The notes: a model not told the origin generated them from the letters alone. A stretch of DNA of 64,000 bases from UBA4733 sp036734945 (GCA_036734945.1 DAIMXP010000007.1:31929-95928), one strand, 5' to 3'; shown: positions 17,163-28,599, numbered from the stretch's first letter. A program made the numbers and translations.

Positions 17163-19085
17163 GTGTCGCTCTCCTACCAGGAACGCGCCGAAGCGTCCGC
17201 GCAGGGCCTTGCCGGCGTCGCGTTCGACGGCAAGGCGTCATTCGCGGCCATCGCCGACCGCCTTGACACGCTCCTGCGCGAGACCGACACGGAGGCAGCG
17301 GAGCTCTTTCTGCTCAGTCCCGATGGTGAGCGGCTGCTCCTGGCGCTCCACCGCGGCGCCTCGCCGCGGGCGTTTCGCCAGATCACGCAGTTTGCCTGGG
17401 GCCAGGGCTTCCCCGGCCTGGTCGCACAGCGTGGCGAGCCACTGCTGAGTCTGGACGTGTCCCACGACGCTCGCTACCTGCGCACAGCGGTACAACGCCT
17501 GGGCTTCCATTGCTACCTCTGCGCGCCGGTCCGCGGCAGCACCGGGCTGCTCGGCAGCCTGCACGTCGCCTCGCGCCATCAGCCGAGTACACCACCCTCA
17601 CTGGCGCCGGTGGAGCAGGCGGCCCGGCAGATTGCGCTCATCCTCGAACTGGCTCGTTTCCAGGCGGCGGATCGCGTGGCCGCGGAACCGCTGGACGCCG
17701 CGCTTGATGCCGGCGCCAATCTGCAAGCCCAGGCGCGGCACATCGTGCAGACGCTCGCCGCTGTGGCGGAGGCGGAGAGCGGCGCACTCCTCTTGCTGGA
17801 TGAACGCTGTGGCGCCCTCCACGTGCTGGCCGAGCAGGACGTCTCGTCCCCCGTGCTGCATGCACTCGCGCGCGTCTGCCGTGGCACAGCCTGCCCCGCG
17901 TTGGTGCGCCGGCACTGCGTACTGCCCAGCGATGGTGAGCGGCACAACTCCCCTGCCTGCCGGTCGGTCGAACGCGAGTTCCCCACTGCCCTGTGCCTGC
18001 CGCTGCTGGCAAGAGGCTGTCCTGTCGGTGTGGTGCTGCTGGGCAACCACCGGTCTGACTCGTCGCCCGCGCATCATTTAGCACTCCTCCAGCCGGCCCT
18101 CGAACGGGCGGCGGTGGCGCTGCATAACGCCGCCGTGGCGGTGTATGAGGAGTGCGCCGCCCGCCGCCAGACGGTAACGACGACCGCAGCCCCGGCCTTC
18201 CCAGCCGAAAGCAGCGATGCACCTTCGCCGGCATCGTCGCGCCGCGATCCCGGCGCGATGGAGGCTGTCACGGGGGTTCCGTTCCTCGACCTGCGTTGCC
18301 TGGGTCACTTTGCGATCAGGCGTGATGGGCAGCCCGTACCGCTTGACCAGTTTGTGCGCCGACGATCGGTGACGCTGCTGAAGATCCTGCTCACCCGCTA
18401 CGGAAAGCCGGTGCATCGCGACGAACTGCTGGAGTTGTTATGGCCCGAAGGGAATCCGGCGACGACCCCGGCGCTGCTGCATGTCGTCGTCCACTACCTG
18501 CGGCGCGCGTTGGAGCCGCAGGCGCCGCCCGGAAAGCTCTCGGCCTTCATCAGATCTAGCGGCGACACATACGTCTATGACGTCTCGTCACCACACCGAC
18601 TCGACAGCCAGGAACTGCTCAAGGCCGTGCAGGATGGGGGGCGGCAGGAGTCGCTCAAGCAGGACGCGGCGGCAATCAAGTCTTATGAGCGGGTCCTGAC
18701 CCTCTACGATGGCGATTTTCTCGCCGACGAGCGCTACAGCGACTGGTGCGCGCTGGAACGTAGTTATCTGCAGGAGAGCTTCCTCAGTTCGGTGCGCCGG
18801 CTCACCACGCTCTACCTTCGCCACGACGCGGTCACTGCGGCGATAAACTGCTGCCGGCACGCCTTGCGCATCAACAGCACGTTAGAAGACCTGCACGTGC
18901 TGGTGATGCGCTTGCTGCTCCACGACGGGCGCCGTGATGAAGCGATGCGTCAGTATCGCGAGTGCCGCGACGCCTTGCAGCGAGAACTCGGACTGGCTCC
19001 GGCGTCGGAGACGGAAGCGCTGCGATGCTCCATCGTGACGGGCGACGCGATGTCCGAGCCACGCCCAGCGGTCGGACGCCCGTAA
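17163..19085 (+). CDS. GAF-GAF-BTAD transcriptional regulator of the nar operon type
   Basis: A 640-residue regulator. Residues 20-175 form a GAF domain (AELFLLSPDGERLLLAL). A second GAF-like domain covers about 190-345, with cysteines in CRGTACPALVRRHC that could bind a metal or iron-sulfur cluster. After a linker, residues 380-480 are an OmpR-like winged helix (DLRCLGHFAIRRDGQPV, RDELLELLWPEG) and 490-620 a bacterial transcriptional activator (BTAD) domain. GTG 17163 has GGAGG six bases before it and is preferred over TTG 17142. Thermus nar clusters are controlled by DnrS, which I recall as also having GAF and BTAD-like parts; a similar nitrate or redox-sensing role here is inference. Confidence 0.82.
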   Translation: MSLSYQERAEASAQGLAGVAFDGKASFAAIADRLDTLLRETDTEAAELFLLSPDGERLLLALHRGASPRAFRQITQFAWGQGFPGLVAQRGEPLLSLDVSHDARYLRTAVQRLGFHCYLCAPVRGSTGLLGSLHVASRHQPSTPPSLAPVEQAARQIALILELARFQAADRVAAEPLDAALDAGANLQAQARHIVQTLAAVAEAESGALLLLDERCGALHVLAEQDVSSPVLHALARVCRGTACPALVRRHCVLPSDGERHNSPACRSVEREFPTALCLPLLARGCPVGVVLLGNHRSDSSPAHHLALLQPALERAAVALHNAAVAVYEECAARRQTVTTTAAPAFPAESSDAPSPASSRRDPGAMEAVTGVPFLDLRCLGHFAIRRDGQPVPLDQFVRRRSVTLLKILLTRYGKPVHRDELLELLWPEGNPATTPALLHVVVHYLRRALEPQAPPGKLSAFIRSSGDTYVYDVSSPHRLDSQELLKAVQDGGRQESLKQDAAAIKSYERVLTLYDGDFLADERYSDWCALERSYLQESFLSSVRRLTTLYLRHDAVTAAINCCRHALRINSTLEDLHVLVMRLLLHDGRRDEAMRQYRECRDALQRELGLAPASETEALRCSIVTGDAMSEPRPAVGRP

Positions 19086-19184
19086 ACCGCGAGTTGCACA
19101 ACAAATCCGCGGAAGCGCCGCGGAAGACGCGTGTGCGACAGTGCCACGTAGGCGCAAGAAGGCGCCGCGTGGGAGGCCGGACCG

Positions 19185-19814
19185 ATGGAGACGCCGCGCG
19201 GACCATGCGCCAACGGCACGCTCCGGGCGCGGCCCCGGTCGGCGTGGCTGTTCGGTCTCTTGATCCTTGGCCTGAGTTGTCTGGTCGTGCCCGTGTATGG
19301 GGGACTGGTCCACGTGGAGGCGGCGCCAGGCCTGGTAACACCGGCCGCGGCGGGAGATGCTGCTACCGGACGTGCGCTCTTCACCGGCGCCACGCCGCTG
19401 CAGAATAGCGGCCCGGCCTGTATCGCCTGCCACAGCGTGGCCGGCGTCGGAGCACTGGGCGGCGGCAGCGTGGGGCCGGACCTCACCGCCGTGTTCACCA
19501 GGTATGGCCAGACGGGACTCGCCGCCGCGCTCGCCAATCCGCCTTTCCCTGCCATGCAACCGCTGTTTCGCGACCACCCCCTGACGCCTGCCGAACAGGC
19601 CGACCTGGTCGCCTACTTTCAGCAGGCAGCGCAGCAGCATCCTGCCTCTCTACAGCCTGCGCCGACCGGCTTGACGTACAACCGCTGGTCTCTGCCGACC
19701 GTCGAAATCGCCTTCCTGGCCGTGATCGGCGCGGCGGTGCTGCTGCTGCTGGCAAACGTGATCTGGCGAGATCGCCTGACCGGCGTCCGTCGCCCACTCG
19801 TCGAGCGGAGATAA
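19185..19814 (+). CDS. Membrane-anchored monohaem cytochrome c of the nar operon (NarC-like)
   Basis: A 209-residue protein with a haem c site CIACH near residues 79-83, an N-terminal membrane segment (about 20-42) and a C-terminal one (about 168-190), so the haem domain is outside the membrane. A Met in FPAMQ is the likely sixth ligand. GGAGG precedes ATG 19185, and only six bases separate its stop from narG. In Thermus and in the nitrite-oxidising Chloroflexi, a cytochrome c gene of this type also leads the nar/nxr operon and carries electrons to or from the membrane enzyme. Confidence 0.87.
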   Translation: METPRGPCANGTLRARPRSAWLFGLLILGLSCLVVPVYGGLVHVEAAPGLVTPAAAGDAATGRALFTGATPLQNSGPACIACHSVAGVGALGGGSVGPDLTAVFTRYGQTGLAAALANPPFPAMQPLFRDHPLTPAEQADLVAYFQQAAQQHPASLQPAPTGLTYNRWSLPTVEIAFLAVIGAAVLLLLANVIWRDRLTGVRRPLVERR

Positions 19815-19820
19815 ATCAGC

Positions 19821-22800
19821 ATGGGCTGGATTCAGGATCTGGTGAAGCCCCAGGCACGGCGCTGGGAGGAGTTCTACCGTAACCGCTGGCAGCACGATCG
19901 GGTGGTGCGCAGCACACACGGTGTCAACTGCACCGGCGGCTGTTCCTGGATGGTGTTTGTGAAGGACGGCATCATCACCTGGGAAATGCAAGCCACCGAC
20001 TATCCGCTGCTGAACCCGAACCTGCCGCCCTACGAGCCCCGGGGCTGCCAGCGCGGCATCTCCGCGTCCTGGTACGTCTACAGCCCGATCCGCGTCAAAC
20101 ACCCGTACCTGCGCGGGCCGCTCATGGACTTCTGGCGGGCTGCGCGCGCGCAGCATGCCGACCCGGTGGCGGCCTGGGCATCGATCGTCGAAGATGCCGA
20201 GAAGCGCAGCCGTTTCCAGCGGGCGCGGGGCAAGGGCGGCTTCCGCCGCTCCACGTGGGACGAGGTCCTGGAACTCATCGCCGCCGCTACCCTCTACACG
20301 GCGAAGCGCTGGGGGCCGGATCGCGTCTTTGGCTTCTCGCCGATCCCTGCCATGTCGTACCTCTCTTATGCCGGCGGCTCCCGCTTCTTACAGTTGGCGG
20401 GTGGCGTGAACATGAGCTTCTACGACTGGTACGCCGACCTGCCGAACGCCTTCCCCGAGGTCTGGGGCGACCAGACCGACGTCTGCGAGAGCGCCGACTG
20501 GTACAACTCGCGCTACATCGTGTCCATGGGCGCCAACCTGAACATGACGCGCACGCCCGACGTCCACTTCATTTCCGAGGCGCGGCACGAAGGCGCCAAG
20601 TTTGTCGTCATGGCCCCGGACTTCAGCCAGGTTGCCAAGTTCGCCGACTGGTGGATCCCCGTCAAGGCCGGGCAGGATACTGCTCTCTGGATGGCCGTCA
20701 ACCACGTCATCTTGAAAGAGTTCTACGTCGACCGGCAGGTCCCGTACTTTGCCGATTACCTCAAGCGTTTCAGCGATGCCCCTTTCCTGGTCGAACTCCA
20801 TCCGGTCGATGGTGGCTACGCCGCGGGCCAGTTCCTGCGGGCGAACCGGCTCGCCGGCTATGCCGACGTGGAGAACGGCGACTGGAAGTTACTGGTCCAC
20901 GATCAAGGCAGCGACCAGCCGAAAATGCCCAAGGGCGCCGTCGGGTTCCGTTGGGGACAGATCAAGGGCAATTGGAACCTGCAGATGGAAGATGGGCTGG
21001 ATAACCAGCCGATCAGTCCAGCCCTCTCCTTCTCTGAGGCCTACGACGAGGTGGTGTCCGTCGCTTTCCAGGATTTCGCGCAAAGCCAAACCTTGCAACA
21101 CTGGGTGCCGGTGAAGTACATCGAGACCACCGGCGGCAGGGTGCTGGTGACGACCGCCTTCGACCTGCTGGTAGCCCAGTTCGGTGTCACGCGAGGGCTA
21201 CCCGGAGAGGAACCGGTCGGCTTTGACGACATCAAGCCGTACACCCCCGCCTGGCAAGAGCAGTTCACCGGCATTGGCCGGGATACCGTCCTGCGTCTGG
21301 CGCGGGAGTTTGCCGGCAACGCCGAGGCTACCGAGGGCCGCTCGATGGTCATCATAGGCGCCGGCGTGAACCACTGGTACAACAGCAATCTGGGCTACCG
21401 CGCCCCCATCACGGCGCTCATCCTCTGCGGCTGCTGTGGCCGCAACGGCGGGGGAATGAACCACTACGTCGGTCAGGAGAAGCTGACACTGATCGCGCCG
21501 TGGACCAGTCTGGCCTTTGCGCTCGACTGGGCCACGCCGCCTCGCCAGCAGCAAACACCGCTCTGGCACTATATCAACAGCGACCAGTGGCGCTACGAAG
21601 GCGCCTTCACCGACTACGCGGCCGTGCCTCCGCAGACGCGCTGGGCGCACGGGCACGCCGCCGACCTGACGGCGCAGGCCGTGCGCCAGGGCTGGATGCC
21701 CCACTACCCGCAGTTCAACCGCAACCCGCTGGAGCTGGTTCGCGAGGCGGAAGCGGCCGGGGCGCGCAGCGACCAGGAAATCGTGGATTGGGTCACCAGG
21801 CAGATTCAGGACCGCAAGGTGCGCTTTGCGGTGGAGGACCCTGATGCGCCGGAGAACTGGCCGCGTGTCTGGTTCATCTGGCGTGGTAACGCCATTATGG
21901 CCAGCGCCAAGGGTCACGAGTTCTTCCTGCGGCACTACCTGGGGACGCACGACAATCTGGTTGCCGAAGAACGCGCCGCTGATCAGGTCCACGATGTGAC
22001 CTGGCGCCCGGAGGCGCCGCGGGGCAAGATGGACCTCGTGATCGATCTCAACTTCCGCATGGATACCTCGGCGCTCTATTCGGACGTTGTGTTACCGGCG
22101 GCGATGTGGTACGAGAAGAACGACCTCAACACCACCGATCTGCATTCCTTCGTTCACCCGCTGGGGGCAGCCGTGCCGCCCGCCTGGGAGGCCAAGAGCG
22201 ACTGGGATATCTACAAGCTGTTGGCGCAGAAGGTCAGCGAGTTGGCGCCGACGGTGTTTCCCGAGCCGGTGAAAGACCTGGTGTCCTCTCCACTCATGCA
22301 CGACACGCCGGACGAGCTCGCCCAGACGGCGCCGCGAGACTGGGCGAAGGGAGAGTGCGAGCCGATCCCAGGCAAGACGATGCCGCACCTGCGCGTGGTC
22401 GAGCGGGACTACACGCGCCTCTACCAGCGCTTCATCTCCCTGGGACCACGGCTGCGTCAGAACGGCATCAGCGGTAACGGCGTGCAGATTCCGGTCGCTA
22501 CCGTCTATGACGCACTGCTGGCAGCTCCGACCGGCGGCTCCCCGGACCCGCAGCGGACACGCTGTGTCACCTGGGAGGGCGGGCGGTATCCCAGCCTGGA
22601 GGACGCCCTTGACGCCGCCAACGTGCTCCTCCAGTTGGCGCCGGAGACCAACGGGGAGGTGGCCTATGCCGCTTACAAACACGAGGAGGAGCGCGTGGGA
22701 CTGCCCCTGGCGGACATCGCTGAATCCACGCGCGGGGTGCGCATGGATTTCCACGACCTCACCCGCCAGGTCCGGCGAACCCTGGGCAGCCCGTGCTGGT

Positions 22801-23462
22801 CGGGTCTGGTCAACGATGGCCGCGCCTACGCCGCCTGGTGTACGAATGTCGAGCGCCTGGTGCCCTGGCGCACGTTGACTGGACGCCAGCACCTGTACCT
22901 CGACCATCCGCTGTACCTCGACTTCGGGGAGCATCTGCCGACGTACAAGCCAAAGCTCGATCCGGCGAAGACCAGGGATATCTTTTCCAGTCCCCAGGAT
23001 GAGCACAGCCTGGCGCTGAACTTTATTACGCCCCACGGCAAGTGGCACATTCACACAACGTTCTACGACAACTTGCGCATGCTGACCCTGTCGCGGGGCA
23101 TCGAACCCTGCTGGATCAACGACAAAGATGCGCAGAAGGTCGGCATCGTCGATAACGATTGGGTGGAGATCTACAACGATAACGGCGTCATGATCACCCG
23201 CGCCGCCGTGAGCGCGCGCGTCCAGCCAGGGACCTGTATGGTCTACCACGCGCAGGAACGGACGCTCGGCACGCCGAAGTCACAGGTACGCGCCGGACGG
23301 CGGAGCGGGGCGCACAACAGTCTGACCCGAACACGCATTAAGCCGGTAGAACTGGCGGGCGGCTACGCGCAGTTTACCTACGGTTTCAACTACTGGGGAC
23401 CTATCGGTGTGAACCGCGACACCTATGTGCTCGTACGCAAGCTGGAAAAGGTGGACTGGTAA
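19821..23462 (+). CDS. narG: Membrane nitrate reductase (or nitrite oxidoreductase) molybdopterin subunit
   Basis: A 1213-residue molybdo-bis-MGD catalytic subunit. The His/Cys ligands of the first 4Fe-4S cluster are in STHGVNCTGGCSW near residues 31-43 and RGCQRG about 35 residues later. ESADWYNSRY near 225 contains the Asp that binds Mo in E. coli NarG. There is no twin-arginine signal, so the active site should face the cytoplasm. The direction of the reaction cannot be told from sequence alone: Nitrolancea-type nitrite oxidoreductases are close relatives of this form. The downstream narHJI order and a NarK transporter favour nitrate respiration. Confidence 0.93.
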   Translation: MGWIQDLVKPQARRWEEFYRNRWQHDRVVRSTHGVNCTGGCSWMVFVKDGIITWEMQATDYPLLNPNLPPYEPRGCQRGISASWYVYSPIRVKHPYLRGPLMDFWRAARAQHADPVAAWASIVEDAEKRSRFQRARGKGGFRRSTWDEVLELIAAATLYTAKRWGPDRVFGFSPIPAMSYLSYAGGSRFLQLAGGVNMSFYDWYADLPNAFPEVWGDQTDVCESADWYNSRYIVSMGANLNMTRTPDVHFISEARHEGAKFVVMAPDFSQVAKFADWWIPVKAGQDTALWMAVNHVILKEFYVDRQVPYFADYLKRFSDAPFLVELHPVDGGYAAGQFLRANRLAGYADVENGDWKLLVHDQGSDQPKMPKGAVGFRWGQIKGNWNLQMEDGLDNQPISPALSFSEAYDEVVSVAFQDFAQSQTLQHWVPVKYIETTGGRVLVTTAFDLLVAQFGVTRGLPGEEPVGFDDIKPYTPAWQEQFTGIGRDTVLRLAREFAGNAEATEGRSMVIIGAGVNHWYNSNLGYRAPITALILCGCCGRNGGGMNHYVGQEKLTLIAPWTSLAFALDWATPPRQQQTPLWHYINSDQWRYEGAFTDYAAVPPQTRWAHGHAADLTAQAVRQGWMPHYPQFNRNPLELVREAEAAGARSDQEIVDWVTRQIQDRKVRFAVEDPDAPENWPRVWFIWRGNAIMASAKGHEFFLRHYLGTHDNLVAEERAADQVHDVTWRPEAPRGKMDLVIDLNFRMDTSALYSDVVLPAAMWYEKNDLNTTDLHSFVHPLGAAVPPAWEAKSDWDIYKLLAQKVSELAPTVFPEPVKDLVSSPLMHDTPDELAQTAPRDWAKGECEPIPGKTMPHLRVVERDYTRLYQRFISLGPRLRQNGISGNGVQIPVATVYDALLAAPTGGSPDPQRTRCVTWEGGRYPSLEDALDAANVLLQLAPETNGEVAYAAYKHEEERVGLPLADIAESTRGVRMDFHDLTRQVRRTLGSPCWSGLVNDGRAYAAWCTNVERLVPWRTLTGRQHLYLDHPLYLDFGEHLPTYKPKLDPAKTRDIFSSPQDEHSLALNFITPHGKWHIHTTFYDNLRMLTLSRGIEPCWINDKDAQKVGIVDNDWVEIYNDNGVMITRAAVSARVQPGTCMVYHAQERTLGTPKSQVRAGRRSGAHNSLTRTRIKPVELAGGYAQFTYGFNYWGPIGVNRDTYVLVRKLEKVDW

Positions 23463-23509
23463 GCTGGCGCCGTTGCCGGCGTCGTGAGCGGTCCGAGAAA
23501 GGCGAAGTC

Positions 23510-25011
<1,502 letters not shown>

Positions 25012-25018
<7 letters not shown>

Positions 25019-25659
25019 ATGTCGTGCTGAACACAATGGATCAACAGGCAACTCGGCGCCTGTGGGGACTGTTCGCTGATTTGCTGGACTATCCTCAGGC
25101 CGACCTGAACGACGCAGCCATCGCCTGCCAGCGAATGGCGTCCGACGTGGACCCGGCGGCGGCCGCGCCGCTCGCCCTCTTTCGCGCCTGGCTGGAACAG
25201 ACCCCGCCCGGCCGCGTGGAGGAGGTCTATACGGCGATCTTCGACCTTGACGTGTCCCGCTCTCCCTACGCGGGGTATCACCTGTTCGGCGAGACGTATC
25301 AGCGCAGTCTCTTCCTCATTGGCCTCAAGGAGTGGTTTGCCGCCGCTCACTTCAACTCTGGGCAGGAGCTGCCGGACCATCTGGCCGTCCTCCTGCGCTT
25401 CCTGGCGCTGTGCGACGAGGGCGACCGGCGCGATGAGTTGATCCAGGATGCGCTCCTGCCCGCGCTGGCGAAGATCCTCGCTGTCGGCGAGCGCCAGGGG
25501 AACGAAGAGGAGGGGGTGTCGGGCCAGGCGCCACCCCAGGCAGACGAGAACGTCGCTTCTCCCTACCTCCATGTGCTCCGAGGGCTGCAGGCTGTTCTCG
25601 AGCAGTGGCCCCGTCCGGCTGTGCTCACGCCACTGGAAGAAGGTGGGGTCCGTGTCTGA
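25012..25659 (+). CDS. narJ: Nitrate reductase assembly chaperone
   Basis: A 215-residue TorD/NarJ-family chaperone that helps insert the molybdenum cofactor into NarG. The early WGLFADLLDYP and the SPYAGYHLFGETYQRSLFLIGL segment are typical, and it lies between narH and narI. The start overlaps the end of narH. GTG 25012, GTG 25024 and ATG 25036 are all possible; AAGGTGG best serves 25024. The C-terminal 50 residues, rich in acidic residues and Gln, are not conserved in the family. Confidence 0.88.
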
Positions 25660-26374
25660 TCTGGTGCTGTTCGTCGCCTTCCCGTACGTCGCCACAGTCC
25701 TGGCCGTGCTGGTCGGCATCTATCGCTATTTCGGCGATCGCTTCTCCTACTCCAGCCAGTCGTCGCAGTTTCTGGAGAACCGGGTGCTGTTCTGGGGGTC
25801 CGTTCCCTGGCACTACGGCATCATCACGATCCTGCTGGTTCACGTCGTGGCGGGCGTCATCCCCGGCGCCTGGGGGCAACTGCTCGGCGTACCGTGGCGC
25901 CTCGCCGCCCTGGAGGTGACGGGGCTGGCGATAGCCGCGCTGACACTGTTCGGCCTCGTCCTGCTCATCATTCGGCGACTGAGCATCCCGCGCGTCCGCG
26001 CGGTGACGACCGGGCTCGACTGGGTGCTGCTGGCAGCGTTGCTGGTGCAAGTGGGGCTCGGCTGCTGGATCGCCCTGTTCTATCGCTGGGGTGGCGCCTG
26101 GTACGTGCATACTGCTGCCCCCTGGCTGGCTTCCCTGGTGACGCTCAACCCGCAGACGGACACCGTGGCGGCGTTGCCAGGCGTCGTCAAACTGCACCTG
26201 CTGGGCGGCTTTGTGATCGTGGCCCTGTTCCCCTTCACCCGCCTGGTGCATCTGGTGACGTTCCCCGTCACCTATCTCTGGCGGCCGCAGCAGGTGGTGA
26301 TCTGGAACCGTCGGCGCACCAGTGCAGCACTCTCGCCAGACCGGCCAGGCGGGCTAAGGCGCGTCAGGCGATGA
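25652..26374 (+). CDS. narI: Nitrate reductase cytochrome b subunit
   Basis: A 240-residue integral membrane protein with five membrane helices that anchors NarGH and binds two haems b. Histidines expected as haem ligands occur in WHYGIITILLVHVVAG and later in VKLHLLGGFVIVALFPFTRLVHL. GTG 25652 has AAGGTGGGG before it and overlaps the narJ stop, and the narI stop overlaps the next ATG, so translation of narH-narJ-narI-fmdE looks coupled. Confidence 0.93.
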   Translation: MSDLVLFVAFPYVATVLAVLVGIYRYFGDRFSYSSQSSQFLENRVLFWGSVPWHYGIITILLVHVVAGVIPGAWGQLLGVPWRLAALEVTGLAIAALTLFGLVLLIIRRLSIPRVRAVTTGLDWVLLAALLVQVGLGCWIALFYRWGGAWYVHTAAPWLASLVTLNPQTDTVAALPGVVKLHLLGGFVIVALFPFTRLVHLVTFPVTYLWRPQQVVIWNRRRTSAALSPDRPGGLRRVRR

Positions 26375-26970
26375 CGACGCTGGAAGAACTTCTGGCGGCC
26401 AGCGCCGCGCGCCACGCGCACCTCTGCCCCCGACAGGTGCTGGGTGTGCGCATGGGCGTGCTCGGAGGCTGGTTCCTTGCCCTGGACGTGCCACGGCAGG
26501 ATAAACGTCTGCTGGTCATCCTGGAGACGGATGGCTGCGTGGTGGACGGATTGACCGCGGCAACCGGCTGCTCCGTCGGCCATCGCACCCTGCGAATCGA
26601 GGATCTCGGCAAGGTGGCAGCGACCTTCGTCGACATCCAGACGGAGCAGGCCGTTCGAATCGCTCCCCGGCCGGACCTGCGCGCCCATGCCGTCGAGTAT
26701 GCACCAGAGGCGACGAACCGCTGGCAGACCTATCTCCTGGCCTACCAGCGCATGCCGGTGGAAGCGCTGTTGCTGGCCCAGCCCGTGCAACTCGTCCGGC
26801 CGCCTGCTGAAATCGTCAGCCGGCCCGGCGCGCGGGCGGTGTGCCAGCAGTGCCGGGAGGAGATCATCAACGAACGCGAAGTGACACGGAATGGCCGGAC
26901 GCTCTGCCGGAGTTGTGCCGACGGAGCCTACTACCGGCTGCTCAGCGGCGCGCAGGCCGCCGCGGTGTGA
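26371..26970 (+). CDS. FmdE-like protein with C-terminal zinc ribbon, inside the nar operon
   Basis: A 199-residue protein. The first 130 residues match the FmdE domain, with HAHLCPRQVLGVRMG near 16 and ETDGCVVDGLTAATGCSVG near 50. The last 50 residues form a treble-clef zinc ribbon (CQQC near 155, CRSC near 179). FmdE domains were first seen with molybdenum-dependent formylmethanofuran dehydrogenase. Here the ATG overlaps the narI stop as ATGA, which ties it to the molybdenum enzyme NarG. A role in supplying or checking molybdenum cofactor is a reasonable guess but is not shown by the sequence. Confidence 0.85.
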   Translation: MTTLEELLAASAARHAHLCPRQVLGVRMGVLGGWFLALDVPRQDKRLLVILETDGCVVDGLTAATGCSVGHRTLRIEDLGKVAATFVDIQTEQAVRIAPRPDLRAHAVEYAPEATNRWQTYLLAYQRMPVEALLLAQPVQLVRPPAEIVSRPGARAVCQQCREEIINEREVTRNGRTLCRSCADGAYYRLLSGAQAAAV

Positions 26971-27046
26971 CAGCGTGAAGGGGTGGGATGACGCTCCCGA
27001 CGACGGAGGGTGGTCGGGAGTCACCGGATAAGGGAGGAGGCCGTCA

Positions 27047-28399
27047 ATGCCGGTCGTTCAGGCACAGACGCACGAGTTCTCGCCCCAGGGGAACCGGCGG
27101 AGCGCACTGTGGCTCGCCACCCTTGGCTTCTTCGGAGGCTTCGCCGGGGTGGCGATCTTCGGGCCGATGGCGCCGAAGTTTGCCGCTCTGCTCCACCTGA
27201 CGCCGTTCCAGGCAGGGCTGCTCGCCGGCATTCCGAGCCTCACCGGTGCGCTGCTCCGGCTGCCCTTTGGCGCCTGGGTCGACCGAGGCGGTGGGCGTCG
27301 GCCGTTCCTCATTCTGCTGGGGCTCACGCTCGTCGGGATGGCGGGCCTGCTGCTCCTGCTCGCCACCTCCTATCCAGACCACATGGCGGGCCTCTATCCC
27401 CTCTTGCTGGCGCTCGGCATGCTCATTGGCTGCGGCATCGCCACCTTCTCCGTCGGCATCCCGCAGGTCTCCTACTGGTTCCCCAGACGGCAGCAGGGCG
27501 GTCCACTGGGAGTCTACGCCGGACTGGGGAATACCGCGCCAGGACTGTCGTCCTGGCTGCTGCCCGTCGCCGTTGGATCGCTGGGGATGCTCGCCGCCTA
27601 CGGCTTCTGGTTTCTGGTGCTGGCCGTCATCACCGCCGTCTATGCCCTCGCTATGCGCGACGCGCCGTTCTTCCAGGCGCGTCGCCAGGGCCTGACGCTC
27701 AACGCCGATCAACTCGCCCAACTGGACCAGGACCTCGTCCCAACGGGCTCGGCATGGGCGGGCCTGAAACGCGCCGCGCAGACGTCGGAGACGTGGGCAC
27801 TGGTCTTCATGTACTTCATCTCCTTCGGCGGCTTCCTTGCGCTCACCGCCTGGCTCCCCACGTTCTGGCATGCCACCTATGCGACCTCGCTGGCGCGCGG
27901 CGGTCTGCTGACACTCACCTTCGCCTTGCTGACCGCGCTGGTGCGCGTTCCTGGGGGGCTGCTCTCCGACCGCGTCTCGATCCGCTTTGCGCTCAGCGGC
28001 AACCTCGTCTTGATGGCCATAGGCGCGCTCCTCGTGGCCGGCACGCCGCTGTTCACCCTCTCCCTCACCGGCACGGTCCTGATCGCCCTTGGCATGGGAC
28101 TGCAGAACGCTATCGTCTTCAAGCTCCTCCCCCACTACGTTCCGCATGCGGTCGGTGGGGCCGCCGGCTGGGTGGGCGGCCTGGGGGCGCTGGGTGGCTT
28201 CATCCTGCCACCGCTGCTCGGTACCATTGCCGGCGCCGTGGGGGGGACAGAGGGCTACCATCGAGCGTTCCTGATCGTGGTTGCGCTGGCCGTGCTCGGT
28301 CTGGTGGACGTTGGCTGGCTCACGCACTGGCGCTGGCAAACCGTCCTGGGCGCCGGCCGGATGGGCCGCGGTCCCACCACGCCAGGGCCGTCGACGTAG
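27047..28399 (+). CDS. narK: Nitrate/nitrite MFS transporter
   Basis: A 450-residue major facilitator protein with 12 predicted helices. The nitrate-type signature appears as YAGLGNTAPGLSSW after helix 4-5, and GALLRLPFGAWVDRGGGRRP is the usual loop 2-3. GGGAGGAGG lies seven bases before ATG 27047. It follows the FmdE-like gene by 76 bases on the same strand and closes the nar operon. It would import nitrate, export nitrite, or exchange them. Confidence 0.9.
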   Translation: MPVVQAQTHEFSPQGNRRSALWLATLGFFGGFAGVAIFGPMAPKFAALLHLTPFQAGLLAGIPSLTGALLRLPFGAWVDRGGGRRPFLILLGLTLVGMAGLLLLLATSYPDHMAGLYPLLLALGMLIGCGIATFSVGIPQVSYWFPRRQQGGPLGVYAGLGNTAPGLSSWLLPVAVGSLGMLAAYGFWFLVLAVITAVYALAMRDAPFFQARRQGLTLNADQLAQLDQDLVPTGSAWAGLKRAAQTSETWALVFMYFISFGGFLALTAWLPTFWHATYATSLARGGLLTLTFALLTALVRVPGGLLSDRVSIRFALSGNLVLMAIGALLVAGTPLFTLSLTGTVLIALGMGLQNAIVFKLLPHYVPHAVGGAAGWVGGLGALGGFILPPLLGTIAGAVGGTEGYHRAFLIVVALAVLGLVDVGWLTHWRWQTVLGAGRMGRGPTTPGPST

Positions 28400-28402
28400 C
28401 CG

Positions 28403-28599
28403 CAATACGGTTTGGATAAGCCCAGGGAGCCGTGGGTGGAAGGCTAACAGGGCGGCGACTGCGGTCTGCCGCCAAGTACGGGGGGCGACTGCGGTCGCTC
28501 GCGCGGCGGCGCAAGAGGTGGAACGCGACCGCAGTCGCCCTCGTCGCTTGGCGGCAGACCGCAGGCGCCGCCCTGTTCGGGCTTATCTGAACCGTATTG
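28403..28599. repeat. Long imperfect hairpin, MITE-like element
   Basis: The 21-base end CAATACGGTTTGGATAAGCCC (28403-28423) is mirrored by GGGCTTATCTGAACCGTATTG (28579-28599) with two mismatches. Inside, a second pair of arms (GGCGACTGCGGTCTGCCGCCAAG, with GGGGCGACTGCGGTCGC nearer the centre) folds on the matching right half, so almost all 197 bases can pair. It starts four bases after the narK stop. TAGCCG flanks it on both sides and could be a target duplication. No coding content. Confidence 0.75.

Noticed and set aside
19821..23462. Firm assignment as nitrite oxidoreductase (NxrA)
   Set aside because: NarG and cytoplasm-facing NxrA cannot be separated by reading motifs; the narK and narJ neighbours slightly favour nitrate reduction.
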